Below are positions 7,474 through 14,801 of a stretch of 53,453 nucleotides of DNA, one piece after another. The position numbers and the translations under genes were made by a program. The notes beneath the pieces were generated by a model. The model was not told where the DNA came from and did no database searches. It saw only the letters and a program-made list of their open reading frames with translations. The stretch is taken from contig JAJZQH010000015.1 in NCBI GenBank assembly GCA_021810905.1, positions 1 through 53,453 on the forward strand. The letters run 5' to 3'. The number at the start of each line of letters is the position of its first letter. Positions within the stretch are counted from its first letter, which is position 1. The DNA is from a bacterium. Its GTDB lineage: Bacteria > UBA10199 > 2-02-FULL-44-16 > JAAZCA01.

Positions 7474-7475
7474 TC
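7295..7475. mobile_element. MITE-like palindromic element with 30 bp inverted ends
   Basis: The left end 7295-7324 and the right end 7446-7475 are inverted repeats: GAATGAAAAGGATGAGAACT on one side against GAATGAAAAAGACGAGAACT on the other. The match weakly extends into the flanking GGAY. Inside, GATGGTCCTTCTGGACGC and its inverse form a second pair, with a GC-rich palindrome in the centre. There is no transposase and no clear target duplication. The element sits exactly at the junction of the TadG-like and short TadE-like genes. Confidence 0.75.
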
Positions 7476-8282
7476 ATCCACCCAGTTAGGAACTATCGCC
7501 GCGCGATAGAGCGCGTCGTAGCCGTCGTCGGTGACGAACGATTCCGCCTCATCGAGCGTGTCGCCTCCAGAAAGCGCGAAGTCCTCGATCGAACCTCCGA
7601 ACGCCTGTGCCGCGGAATCTGCATAGACCACTATTGATTCGCCCAGTGCGGCCCGAAGCATGAGCGGAGCCACCTCTTCCTGTGCGGAAATTCCGATCAG
7701 GGCTGCGGGCGATCTGCGCTTCTTAAGGTATTTGAGCGCCGCGTAAGAACCTCCGTCCACTGAATCGGGATCGACAAAGGACGCGCCCGCTATGGTAGCG
7801 TGTTGAAGCGTTTGCCATTGATCGTCGGGATCGGCCTGTGCATCGATCTCTGCTTCGGCCTCAAGATTGATCTCGGCAACGGCGCGCGGCGCCACGGCAA
7901 GAAACGTCGCCTGAGCGATCTGCTCGGCATCTGCCGGCATCTTTCCCGCTTCGGAATCTATCTCAGCGGCTGCGTCGTCCCGCGCGGCTTCATATGCGTC
8001 GATGCGCTGCTTTGTCGCATCCGAATCCTGCTGTGATGCGGACGTGAAATTATGTTCGAGGTCGCGATATGCCTTATTGATCTTCCAGTTCTCCGCGGCG
8101 ATATCGCCCAGCGAATGCGCAAGGGATGACGCGCCCGCGTAGACGGCCCGATCAGCGGCGGCTGAGAGCCTCGCGCGAGTGAGCGCGATGCGCCCGATAT
8201 CGATCACCAGCGCGAGGGCCGCAAGCATGAGCGGCAGCGCAAGCACCATGAGCACCACGATATTTCCGCGCCTGTCAGTCAT
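7470..8282 (-). CDS. TadG-like pilus assembly protein
   Basis: The 270-residue protein begins MTDRRGNIVVLMVLALPLML. This is the putative Flp pilus-assembly TadE/G-like motif with one transmembrane helix (to about residue 30, VIDIGR), followed by the usual LSAAADRAVYAGA segment and a long periplasmic region. TadG proteins are anchored minor components of the Tad machine. The start chosen, ATG at 8282, forms an ATGA overlap with the preceding TadE-like stop; an ATG at 8297 is the alternative. The stop codon lies within the inverted repeat of the element at 7295-7475, so the last residues (NWVDE) may have been set by that insertion. The protein is shorter than many TadG proteins and no von Willebrand domain is seen. 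Confidence 0.75.
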   Translation of the reverse strand: MTDRRGNIVVLMVLALPLMLAALALVIDIGRIALTRARLSAAADRAVYAGASSLAHSLGDIAAENWKINKAYRDLEHNFTSASQQDSDATKQRIDAYEAARDDAAAEIDSEAGKMPADAEQIAQATFLAVAPRAVAEINLEAEAEIDAQADPDDQWQTLQHATIAGASFVDPDSVDGGSYAALKYLKKRRSPAALIGISAQEEVAPLMLRAALGESIVVYADSAAQAFGGSIEDFALSGGDTLDEAESFVTDDGYDALYRAAIVPNWVDE

Positions 8283-8761
8283 TCCGCGAATCCGCATACC
8301 TCATATCCTCCTTCCCCTGCGCAATACGGCGACGGCGTGTCTCCGCCGCCAAGCGCCCGCTCTCCAAGGCCCGCCCTGAGTGCCGGCGCGACAGGGCTCT
8401 GCCTGCGGACGATTGAGGCCGAGAAGAGATCGAGCGCGCCGTTTGAGAGCGCACGAGCCTCGATCACGCCCTCCTCCTCGTTCGATGAACGCGCGCTGCC
8501 GTCCGTCGTCCTGACATCGATGGCCCCTCCGGCGAATATGTTTTCAGGCAGATTCCTGTCGAACTCGTGGATCGCCTCGTCTTCCTGAAACGTGGCTGCC
8601 TTTCTTGCGGCCTGCATGGCTGCAGTTTGAACAGCCACAGCGCGCACGCCCAGGACGGCCATGCCAAGCACGGTTATGATGAGCAGCATCGCAAACGGCA
8701 GCACGAGGACGAACTCCGTGGCCACATTTCCGGCATGATTCAGGGGATTGCCGCGCCGCAT
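8279..8761 (-). CDS. TadE-like minor pseudopilin
   Basis: This 160-residue protein has the TadE pattern: a short polar N-terminus, then GNVATEFVLVLPFAML with the conserved Glu near the start of the membrane helix, and a periplasmic domain with two cysteines near the end (SPYCAGEGGYEVCGF) that could form a disulfide. TadE-type proteins are processed like prepilins and act in pilus assembly. GAGGAG stands upstream of the ATG at 8761. The gene follows the pilin and joins the TadG-like gene by an ATGA overlap. Confidence 0.75.
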   Translation of the reverse strand: MRRGNPLNHAGNVATEFVLVLPFAMLLIITVLGMAVLGVRAVAVQTAAMQAARKAATFQEDEAIHEFDRNLPENIFAGGAIDVRTTDGSARSSNEEEGVIEARALSNGALDLFSASIVRRQSPVAPALRAGLGERALGGGDTPSPYCAGEGGYEVCGFAE

Positions 8762-8790
8762 ACGCTCCTCGCAATGGCACCCTCACCCTT

Positions 8791-8825
8791 CCAATCACCA
8801 ATCACCGACCACTGGTCACTGATTC
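8791..8825. repeat. Five tandem heptamers after the pilin gene
   Basis: Units CCAATCA, CCAATCA, CCGACCA, CTGGTCA and CTGATTC stand end to end. The array covers the pilin stop codon and last codons as well as the gap before the TadE-like gene. Confidence 0.6.
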
Positions 8826-9013
8826 GGACTCGCCATCTGCTGATTCGTGCTGATCCAGCCGGCCACGTTTTGCGCCAGTTGCGCCACTGCCTGGTTGAAG
8901 GCTGGGATGAAGTTGCTGGCCGCTGAGACAAGCCCCAGCACCACCACCGCCACGATGAGCATGTACTCGGTTGCCGACTGCCCCTTGCTGTTCTTGAAGA
9001 GTTTGATTCGCAT
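8816..9013 (-). CDS. Flp-type major pilin
   Basis: This 65-residue prepilin has a basic leader (MRIKLFKNSK) followed by GQSATEYMLIVAVVVLGLV. That is the Flp pilin signature, with a cleavage site after Gly11 and the conserved Glu-Tyr pair at mature positions 5-6 ahead of a hydrophobic helix. The tail (AQNVAGWISTNQQMASPNQ) is short and polar. It is the structural subunit of the Tad pilus and the first gene of the operon. The start is ATG at 9013 with CAAGGAGG upstream; a longer frame to 9148 is not supported. No prepilin peptidase gene (TadV/CpaA) is in the window. Confidence 0.85.
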   Translation of the reverse strand: MRIKLFKNSKGQSATEYMLIVAVVVLGLVSAASNFIPAFNQAVAQLAQNVAGWISTNQQMASPNQ

Positions 9014-9056
9014 CGAAGGCCTCCTTGTTTGATTTTGACTTCGTGCGGATTGGAAA

Positions 9057-9072
9057 TGCAGGCAGCGTGCCA
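9057..9072 (-). promoter_or_regulatory. Sigma-54-like promoter of the Tad pilus operon
   Basis: On the minus strand the sequence TGGCACGCTGCCTGCA matches the sigma-54 consensus TGGCACG-N4-TTGCA at all but one position. It lies about 44 bases ahead of the pilin ATG, which leaves a leader of about 30 bases. No sigma-54 activator gene is seen nearby. Confidence 0.55.
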
Positions 9073-9211
9073 GAATGAGGCAACGGAATTTCAACGGCTT
9101 GCAGGATTTCACGACCGGCCGCTGCTGCGAAACGCTGCAGCGCTGCACGAAATCACGGCAGCGGGATCATGTTTCTCGACATCTGGATCGCCATCATTAT
9201 AATTCGTGTCC

Positions 9212-10864
9212 ATGGGTGAGTTCAGCTGGTCCATGCTGATAGGCGGCATCGCCTTCTTCTTCTTCGGGCTCAAGAGTTCGAGAAAGGGGCTCGAGGTCAT
9301 TGCCGGTGACAGGCTGCGCGCAGCCATGGGAAAGGTCACGGGCAACCGCATCATGGCGCTGGGATTCGGCGCCTTCGTGACCCTGGTGCTGCAGAGTTCC
9401 GGAGCCACCTCCGCAATGCTCGTTAGCTTTACGGACACAGGGCTGCTCAGCCTCTTTCAGGCGACATCCGTTCTGCTGGGCGCTGACATCGGCACGACGA
9501 TCGTGGTGGTCATGCTCTCCATCAAGAGCATCACGGACATAGCTCTGCTCATCGTCGCCGCGGGATTCGGACTCCAGATGGTCGGCAGGACGAGAAAATC
9601 GCGCGAGATAGGTTCGATCATCCTGGGATTCGGCCTCATATTCTACGGGATGTATCTGATGGCGCTGGCCGCTGCGCCCCTCAAGGAGAGCGCGGATGCG
9701 ATGAAGGCCTTCGCGTTTCTGGCTGGGCATCCCTTCGCGACGCTGATCGGCGCTTCCGCCCTTGCGGGGGCAATACATTCCGCAGGGATGATCGGCATCG
9801 CGATAGCGCTCGCCTTTGCAGGAACGATCACCTTTGAAGCCTCGATCCCCATGGTTCTGGGCGCCAATATCGGCTCGTGCGTCACGGCGCTTCTTGCCGC
9901 GGCCGGCACCGCAACTGCGGGCCGCCGCCTGGCGCTGGCGCACACGCTCACTAAGGTATTCGGCGTGGCGCTCGTCTTTCCGTTCATCCCGCAGGTGGCC
10001 ACGGGCATCGGCCTTGTGGATCATCTCGTGCAGGCGATGTTGCCCGGCTATTCCGCTGGAATTGCCGCAAAGATCGCGCTCACGCACATACTCTTCAACG
10101 TGGGCCTCGCTGTTGTCTTCCTTCCGCTGCTCAAACCGCTCACGCGCATGGTCGAGTTCATACTTCCCATGCCGCCGCCGAAAGAGGAGGCATTTGGACC
10201 GAAGTACCTCGAAAAGCAGGCGCTCGAGACGCCCGCGCTGGCCTTTGCCCAGGCCAAGCGCGAGATCATGCGGCTGGGCGCGATCGCGCAGCATATGTTC
10301 GGCGAGTGCCTGCGGATGTTCAGCAGGGGCGAGGATTGCGTAGAGGCAATCGAGAAGATAGAGGGAGAGGACGACAAGATAGACATGCTTGAAAAGGCGA
10401 TCAGATTCTATCTGGCCGAGGTCGCCATGGAACAGCTCTCCGCGCAGCAGGTGAAGACGCAGATGTCGCTGATCGGCATCGCCTCGGAGATTGAGGAGAT
10501 CGGCGACACGATATCAAAGGAGATGGTCCAGCTCGCGCGAAAGAAGACCAAGTGGCACCGCGTATTCTCCGACGACGGCTGGCGCGATCTGCGCCATTTC
10601 CAGGACCTGGTCGGAGAGAATTTCAACCTCATGATTGCGACCCTGGCTCAACCGCACGAGGAGATTGCGATGAAGCTCGAGCGTCATGAGGAGCACATGA
10701 ACGATGTTGAGCAGCAGCTCCGTCAGGCGCACATCACGAGGCTGCACCAGGGGCTCAAGGAGTCGTTCGACACGAGCTCGATCCATCTGGATATCCTGGC
10801 AAACCTTCGCAGGATCAACTCAAGACTCACTCACGTGGCAAGGCTGGCGATGGAAGGCGGGTAG
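9212..10864 (+). CDS. Na+/phosphate cotransporter with C-terminal PhoU-like domain
   Basis: This is a PNaS-family transporter of about 550 residues. Two inverted Na_Pi_cotrans repeats carry the glutamine-serine motif (TLVLQSSGATSAMLVSF, near residue 60) and its counterpart (MVLGANIGSCVTALLA, near 220). They are followed by a cytoplasmic helical PhoU-like domain (about 345-550). It would import phosphate across the inner membrane with sodium, or act as a phosphate exporter like E. coli YjbB. The start is taken as ATG at 9212; a GTG at 9206 is in frame, and neither has a strong ribosome-binding site. The gene is transcribed divergently from the pilus operon and ends at a bidirectional terminator. 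Confidence 0.85.
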   Translation: MGEFSWSMLIGGIAFFFFGLKSSRKGLEVIAGDRLRAAMGKVTGNRIMALGFGAFVTLVLQSSGATSAMLVSFTDTGLLSLFQATSVLLGADIGTTIVVVMLSIKSITDIALLIVAAGFGLQMVGRTRKSREIGSIILGFGLIFYGMYLMALAAAPLKESADAMKAFAFLAGHPFATLIGASALAGAIHSAGMIGIAIALAFAGTITFEASIPMVLGANIGSCVTALLAAAGTATAGRRLALAHTLTKVFGVALVFPFIPQVATGIGLVDHLVQAMLPGYSAGIAAKIALTHILFNVGLAVVFLPLLKPLTRMVEFILPMPPPKEEAFGPKYLEKQALETPALAFAQAKREIMRLGAIAQHMFGECLRMFSRGEDCVEAIEKIEGEDDKIDMLEKAIRFYLAEVAMEQLSAQQVKTQMSLIGIASEIEEIGDTISKEMVQLARKKTKWHRVFSDDGWRDLRHFQDLVGENFNLMIATLAQPHEEIAMKLERHEEHMNDVEQQLRQAHITRLHQGLKESFDTSSIHLDILANLRRINSRLTHVARLAMEGG

Positions 10865-10883
10865 GTCACAGGCGTTACTGCGC

Positions 10884-10918
10884 AAAAAAAAAGACGGAGC
10901 GCATTGGCTCCGTCTTTT
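10884..10918. terminator. Bidirectional rho-independent terminator
   Basis: The stem AAAAGACGGAGC / GCTCCGTCTTTT has a six-base loop (GCATTG). It is flanked by an A run on the left and a T run on the right, so it can stop the phosphate transporter transcript and the converging gene at 10939. Confidence 0.85.
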
Positions 10919-10938
10919 GTGTTTATTAATATCGTAGC

Positions 10939-11286
10939 TTAGAAACTCTTCTGCGCCGCTGTTGCGCGTTCCTTCTGCTTCTTGAGGCGGGAGATCGCGG
11001 CATCCGTACGGCCGGTCTTTTCCTGCGCCAGTTTCGCCTTGGGCCACTTCTTCGCCTTGCGCAATTCCCTGACCGCAGCTGCCTGCTTCTTGCCGGTCTG
11101 CTCGGCCTTGGCGATCTGCTTGCCGAAGCGCTCCACCTGGCCGGCGAGGTACTTCTTTATATAAGCCTTAAATGCGGCTTCGAAGGCCTTTTTGCCCTCA
11201 GGGCTCGTGCGCTTGGTCTTCTTCTGCTTGTGCTCCGGGTGCTCCCGAAGGAAGTCTTTCCAAGTGTATTGCTGATTGAGCGACAT
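10939..11286 (-). CDS. Small lysine-rich protein of unknown function
   Basis: No family was recognised. The 115-residue product is very basic and predicted all-helical. It begins MSLNQQYTWKDFLREHPEH, followed by Lys/Ala-rich stretches (KKTKRTSPEGKKAFEAAFK, RELRKAKKWPKAKLAQEK). The composition suggests nucleic-acid binding, in the manner of histone-like tails, but this is only inference. A purine-rich AAAGAGAGG lies ahead of the ATG at 11286. The gene stands alone between a bidirectional terminator and a gene-poor gap. Confidence 0.65.
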   Translation of the reverse strand: MSLNQQYTWKDFLREHPEHKQKKTKRTSPEGKKAFEAAFKAYIKKYLAGQVERFGKQIAKAEQTGKKQAAAVRELRKAKKWPKAKLAQEKTGRTDAAISRLKKQKERATAAQKSF

Positions 11287-11543
11287 AATAACCTCTCTTT
11301 TTGCGATAGAACCGCGACGAGCGGGCCCTATTAGTCAACTTCCCCTTAACAGTCAAGCAGTTATTTGAGGGCGTGTGAGCTCCTGCGCGAGTACGGCTTC
11401 ATCACCGAAGAACAATACCGCGAGATCATGCCGCCTGCGCCAAAGCATTTGCCATCGCCGGCTTCTGCGTCCACGAGGCCGAGAATTGTCCATAGACTGC
11501 AAGCTCCTGTGAGTGATGAACGATGGCCATCCTGTCTTTGCCG
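11287..11543. other. Gap without a convincing gene
   Basis: A plus-strand frame at 11365-11571 contains CELLREYGFITEEQYREIM, which looks protein-like, but its second half is low-quality sequence and it has no ribosome-binding site. It may be a decayed fragment. The end of the gap holds the promoter of the next operon. Confidence 0.35.
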
Positions 11544-11572
11544 TAGACAACCCTTCGTAGCGCCTTTATAAT
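11544..11572 (+). promoter_or_regulatory. Promoter of the RelE/Phd operon
   Basis: TAGACA (11544-11549) and a perfect TATAAT (11567-11572) are 17 bases apart. Transcription would start at about 11579-11581, at or within two bases of the ATG of the toxin gene. Confidence 0.65.
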
Positions 11573-11580
11573 GTCTATTA

Positions 11581-11844
11581 ATGTGGACACTTAAAATATC
11601 GTCCCAGGCCAGCCGTTTCTACGCCTCCCTCCGTGGAAAAGAACAGGCGAGGGTCGCCGCTGCCTTTGACGAACTCGCGCGCGAACCGACATCTGGGAAA
11701 CCTTTGAAGGGGGAACTGAAGGGATACTGGTCGTACCGGGTCGGCGTCTACCGCATCCTGTACGCCATCGAAGAGAATGAAATCGTCGTCTATGTCCTCC
11801 GCATCCAGCATCGCAAGGAGGTCTACGAACGTTTCAGGAGGTGA
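11581..11844 (+). CDS. RelE/ParE-family toxin
   Basis: This is an 87-residue toxin of the RelE/StbE group, ribosome-dependent mRNA interferases or gyrase inhibitors. Family hallmarks are the N-terminal helix FYASLRGKEQARVAAAF, the strand LKGELKGYWSYRVGVYRILY with conserved Arg/Tyr, and the C-terminal RIQHRKEVYERF. The ATG at 11581 has no Shine-Dalgarno sequence and almost coincides with the predicted transcription start, so the mRNA may be leaderless. The protein has no later Met. The gene precedes its antitoxin, the reverse of the usual order, with the toxin stop codon inside the antitoxin ribosome-binding site. Confidence 0.85.
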   Translation: MWTLKISSQASRFYASLRGKEQARVAAAFDELAREPTSGKPLKGELKGYWSYRVGVYRILYAIEENEIVVYVLRIQHRKEVYERFRR

Positions 11845-11846
11845 TT

Positions 11847-12116
11847 ATGGCACAGCTCATTTCGGTTTCCAAAGCTAAGCAGCGGCTGCTCGAACTCGCC
11901 CGACGCGCCCATGATCAGGGGGAATCCTTCATCCTGCTCAAGGACGGCGAGCCAGTGAGCGCCATGCTTCCGTTCGACGAGTATGAGTCCCTCCTGGAGA
12001 CACTGGATATCCTGGAGGACGAACCCGACATCCTCTCCAAACTCAAGCGTGCTGAGAAGGAGATCAAGAAGGGAAAGTTCGCGATGTGGAGGGGAAAGAA
12101 AAACGCCATTCCCTGA
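11847..12116 (+). CDS. Phd/YefM-family antitoxin
   Basis: This 89-residue antitoxin has an N-terminal Phd/YefM DNA-binding fold (ISVSKAKQRLLELARRA, SFILLKDGEPVSAMLPFDEY) and a C-terminal charged tail that would bind the RelE-like toxin. The ATG at 11847 is preceded by AGGAGGTGATT, nearly a full complement of the 16S rRNA 3' end. This sequence contains the toxin stop codon, so the antitoxin should be translated very efficiently. The GTG at 11841 lies within that site and is unlikely to be the start. Confidence 0.85.
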   Translation: MAQLISVSKAKQRLLELARRAHDQGESFILLKDGEPVSAMLPFDEYESLLETLDILEDEPDILSKLKRAEKEIKKGKFAMWRGKKNAIP

Positions 12117-12245
12117 TTTTCTAATCACAGTGTTATTTTACGCGTATTTTATGGAATGATATCCATTTTTTCCGCATCAAAATAGAACGAGCCGAGACGG
12201 AAAACCACGCAACGTTTCTCAAATCCTGCCGATAATAATGATGTA

Positions 12246-12370
12246 GGGGGGCCTGCCGTGGCGCGAGCATTTGCTCCGTCACGCCAAAAATGATCGTAAA
12301 ATCAACGAGTTAACCGTGCCTGGCACCAAGTCCATATCCGAGGTCCGCGACCTCTACGACCTGATCTGAG
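12246..12370 (+). pseudogene. Possible C-terminal gene remnant
   Basis: An open frame without a start reads LPWREHLLRHAKNDRKINEL, then TVPGTKSISEVRDLYDLI and a stop. The composition looks protein-like, a stop lies just upstream, and no family was recognised. The frame includes the GTGCCTGGCACC palindrome (12316-12327), which it reads as VPGT. Confidence 0.3.
12316..12327. repeat. GTGCCTGGCAC palindrome, copy 2
   Basis: GTGCCTGGCACC is identical in core to the copy at 677-689. Confidence 0.55.
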
Positions 12371-12392
12371 ATTCAAATGGCCTCAGTTTTTA

Positions 12393-13562
12393 ATGGTAAG
12401 GTTTATGATCATCTACGCAAGAAATGCATGCACGGAAATTGGGCAAAACAATCCCTGCGCATCCCTTTACGATCATCCGTCCTCTCTGCCGATCGTAGAT
12501 GTAGATGCCTTCCGTGAAGGGATGCTCCCAAAGCCCGATGACTCATCATTTGTTATGGTGCGCTTGCATGAAGAACCACGCATCATTGCCGTTGATGCAT
12601 CAGATGATGTCTCTCATCGTCTCTTCGGGAGGATGAGTTCATTCGTCGAACAAACCTGCAGGACGTCCATCCCGTCTCTTGAGGAATCTCCGTACGGCGC
12701 GGGCTATGATCTCAGGATTGAAGATATTGCGGAATTTTTTACAAAATGTCGGCAGGAAGCTCGATCTCTCAATCCAGTCGAGCAGAATTTTCTGACGAAG
12801 CTGCTGGCAGAGGGGCTTCTCATGGAAAGCGGAGACGGCTATATTCCGCTCCAGGAAGCGGCGGTCATCGGCGTGAACCATGATCTTCCCCAATGGAATC
12901 GGGACGAAACCATCATGCACGAGTTGGCTCACGGTTTTTATTTCGTCGACACCGAATTTCGATCCAGAGTTGACGCACTTTGGGAATGCCTCGATTCTCC
13001 GATTCAACATTTTCTGCGGGGCGCCATGATTGCATCCGGATACTACAATTGCGGAGAGGATTGGCTTCTCAAAACTGAAACCCACGCGTATGCGGCGGAG
13101 TCTCTGTCGAACGGCAACTTCATTTCAATCCTTGAGGCTGCTGAACAACATTGTAAATCTCGTCCCGATGCTGATGGATGCAGTGATTTCTGGTCATTTG
13201 AAGGCGGCCTCTATATGTTTTTTTCTGAGCTCCATGAGCTGTACACCCAGATACCGGTCTTGCACGATCAGCTGGATGAACAGAGGCAGGGTAAACCCTA
13301 TTACTCAGAATATGCGATTCACCTCTCACCAATAGCCTTGTTGCCAAAATGGAAGGCCCTGGATTTTCATAAGATAGAGAAGCACGGCGAACTGTACCAA
13401 GAACTGAATCCGACATTTGCTCCAAGTGACGGAGTTTCAGCTGAGGACAGGTGGATTGAACTCCAGTTGCGATTTGATGAGCACCGGCCAGGAAATGCCT
13501 GTGACTCTCAACGACAGTTTCTTATCATGTGTGAAAATCATCAAGACGATAAACAAGAGTAG
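12393..13562 (+). CDS. Putative zinc metallopeptidase-like protein (HELAH motif)
   Basis: The family was not recognised. The 389-residue protein has the zincin motif HELAH at residues 176-180 in TIMHELAHGFYFVDTEFR, which gives two zinc-binding His and the catalytic Glu. A possible third ligand lies in KTETHAYAAESL at about 228-239. No signal peptide or transmembrane segment is evident, so it may act in the cytoplasm. It contains several Cys in the second half. Base composition is visibly less GC-rich than the flanking genes, and the gene is solitary between a toxin-antitoxin pair and the larC operon, which suggests horizontal acquisition. The start is ATG at 12393 or ATG at 12405; the second has AAGG just upstream. 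Confidence 0.65.
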   Translation: MVRFMIIYARNACTEIGQNNPCASLYDHPSSLPIVDVDAFREGMLPKPDDSSFVMVRLHEEPRIIAVDASDDVSHRLFGRMSSFVEQTCRTSIPSLEESPYGAGYDLRIEDIAEFFTKCRQEARSLNPVEQNFLTKLLAEGLLMESGDGYIPLQEAAVIGVNHDLPQWNRDETIMHELAHGFYFVDTEFRSRVDALWECLDSPIQHFLRGAMIASGYYNCGEDWLLKTETHAYAAESLSNGNFISILEAAEQHCKSRPDADGCSDFWSFEGGLYMFFSELHELYTQIPVLHDQLDEQRQGKPYYSEYAIHLSPIALLPKWKALDFHKIEKHGELYQELNPTFAPSDGVSAEDRWIELQLRFDEHRPGNACDSQRQFLIMCENHQDDKQE

Positions 13563-13646
13563 CGGCAACGGCGCAAAATCGTACAGCCGCTACCCCCCTA
13601 CTTGGCTGCCTTCTGCGCCCGCGAGGCGGTGAATTGCCGGTTACGC

Positions 13647-14801
13647 TCATCGTTTGAGCTTGAGGGACGCTGCGAGGGCTTCGGCGTAGGTTTCCGCGAG
13701 GGGGCGGCGGGTTTTTCTCGCTAGCCTCTTCACGTCCTCAAACTCCGGCATGGCCTTGACGATGCGGCCTTTGGAGTCGCGGCCTACCTTGAATGTCATG
13801 CCGCCTTGCTTCACCTTTCCTTTCACGAACTCACGCGTGAGCATCTTGCGCTCGGCGGGCCAGTAGCGCACGCCGAACGTCGTTGTTTCCGAGAGCATCG
13901 CGTCGATCACGCGATCTTTTGCCGCGCCCGGCGCGATGCAGGAGAGCCGCACGCCCGGGCGGTTCTTCTTCATCTGGATCGGCTGCAACGTCACATCCAC
14001 CGCCCCGGCGGCGAAGAGTTTTTCCATCGCGTTCTCGAAGAGCTGCGGGTTCATGTCGTCTATGTCCGCCTCGATCGCCACCGCGGCAAAGCCCTCGCCG
14101 ATGAGCAGCCTCAGGCAATTCGGCCTGCCGGGGATCTTCCTGTCGCCGAAGCCCACTCCCACGCGCTCGACCTTCTGCAGCGGGCTCTCGCCGAAGTGCG
14201 CGACAACCGTCGCGAGTATTGCCGCGCCCGTGGGTGTGACGATCTCGCCCTTGACCTTGGTGCTCTCAAGCGGCACGCCCTTTAGAATCTCGAGTGTGGC
14301 CGGCGCAGGCACGGGCAGCTCGCCGTGAGCGGTTCGCACGCTGCCGCGCGACATGGGCAGGGGCGAGGCATGGATCTCGTCGAATCCGAAGTAGTCGAAG
14401 CCGATGGCCGCTCCCACCACGTCCACGATCGAATCCACGTCGCCCACCTCGTGGAAGTGCACGCGATCGAGAGTCACCCCGTGAACGCGCGCCTCCGCAT
14501 TTGCGATGCGCGCCATGATTGCGCGCGCCATATCGCGCACCTGCGATGGAAGCCCGCTCTCTGCGATCAGGCTGTCGATTTCGGAATAATGCGCGGAATG
14601 CGATTCGTGTTTCACGATCACGCGCACGTCGGTCCCGGCGATGGCGTCATTTTTTTTCTTCGCTACGAGGTCGTAACTGCCCATGCGCAGGCAGCCGAGC
14701 TGCTTCTTGAGATATGAAAGCGGCATGCCCGCATCGATGAGCGCACCGAGGATCATGTCGCCCGCGACACCGGAGAAGCAGTCGAACCAGGCGATCTTCA
14801 T
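13647..14801 (-). CDS. larC: LarC, nickel-pincer cofactor biosynthesis protein
   Basis: This 384-residue protein matches the LarC family (formerly DUF111). LarC is the CTP-dependent cyclometallase that inserts nickel into the pincer nucleotide cofactor of lactate racemase and related LarA enzymes. Family hallmarks are the N-terminal FDCFSGVAGDMILGALIDAG, the HFHEVGDVDSIVDVVGAA segment, TPTGAAIL, and DIDDMNPQ in the C-terminal half. In some Firmicutes larC is split into two frames; here it is one open frame. No larA, larB or larE is in the window. The start ATG overlaps the stop of the upstream CorC-like gene by four bases, so it is the last cistron of the hrcA operon. Confidence 0.9.
   Translation of the reverse strand: MKIAWFDCFSGVAGDMILGALIDAGMPLSYLKKQLGCLRMGSYDLVAKKKNDAIAGTDVRVIVKHESHSAHYSEIDSLIAESGLPSQVRDMARAIMARIANAEARVHGVTLDRVHFHEVGDVDSIVDVVGAAIGFDYFGFDEIHASPLPMSRGSVRTAHGELPVPAPATLEILKGVPLESTKVKGEIVTPTGAAILATVVAHFGESPLQKVERVGVGFGDRKIPGRPNCLRLLIGEGFAAVAIEADIDDMNPQLFENAMEKLFAAGAVDVTLQPIQMKKNRPGVRLSCIAPGAAKDRVIDAMLSETTTFGVRYWPAERKMLTREFVKGKVKQGGMTFKVGRDSKGRIVKAMPEFEDVKRLARKTRRPLAETYAEALAASLKLKR

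Noticed and set aside
9197-10294. Minus-strand frame opposite the phosphate transporter
   Set aside because: Its composition (Arg/His/Glu/Gln-rich) is that of a shadow frame; the plus strand shows a complete Na/Pi cotransporter.
11365-11571. Short frame MRACELLREYGFITEEQY
   Set aside because: The first 25 residues look protein-like, but there is no ribosome-binding site and the rest is not. Recorded only as a possible fragment.
13647-14801. Programmed frameshift in larC, as described for some Lactobacillus LarC
   Set aside because: Here the gene is one uninterrupted frame of normal full length.
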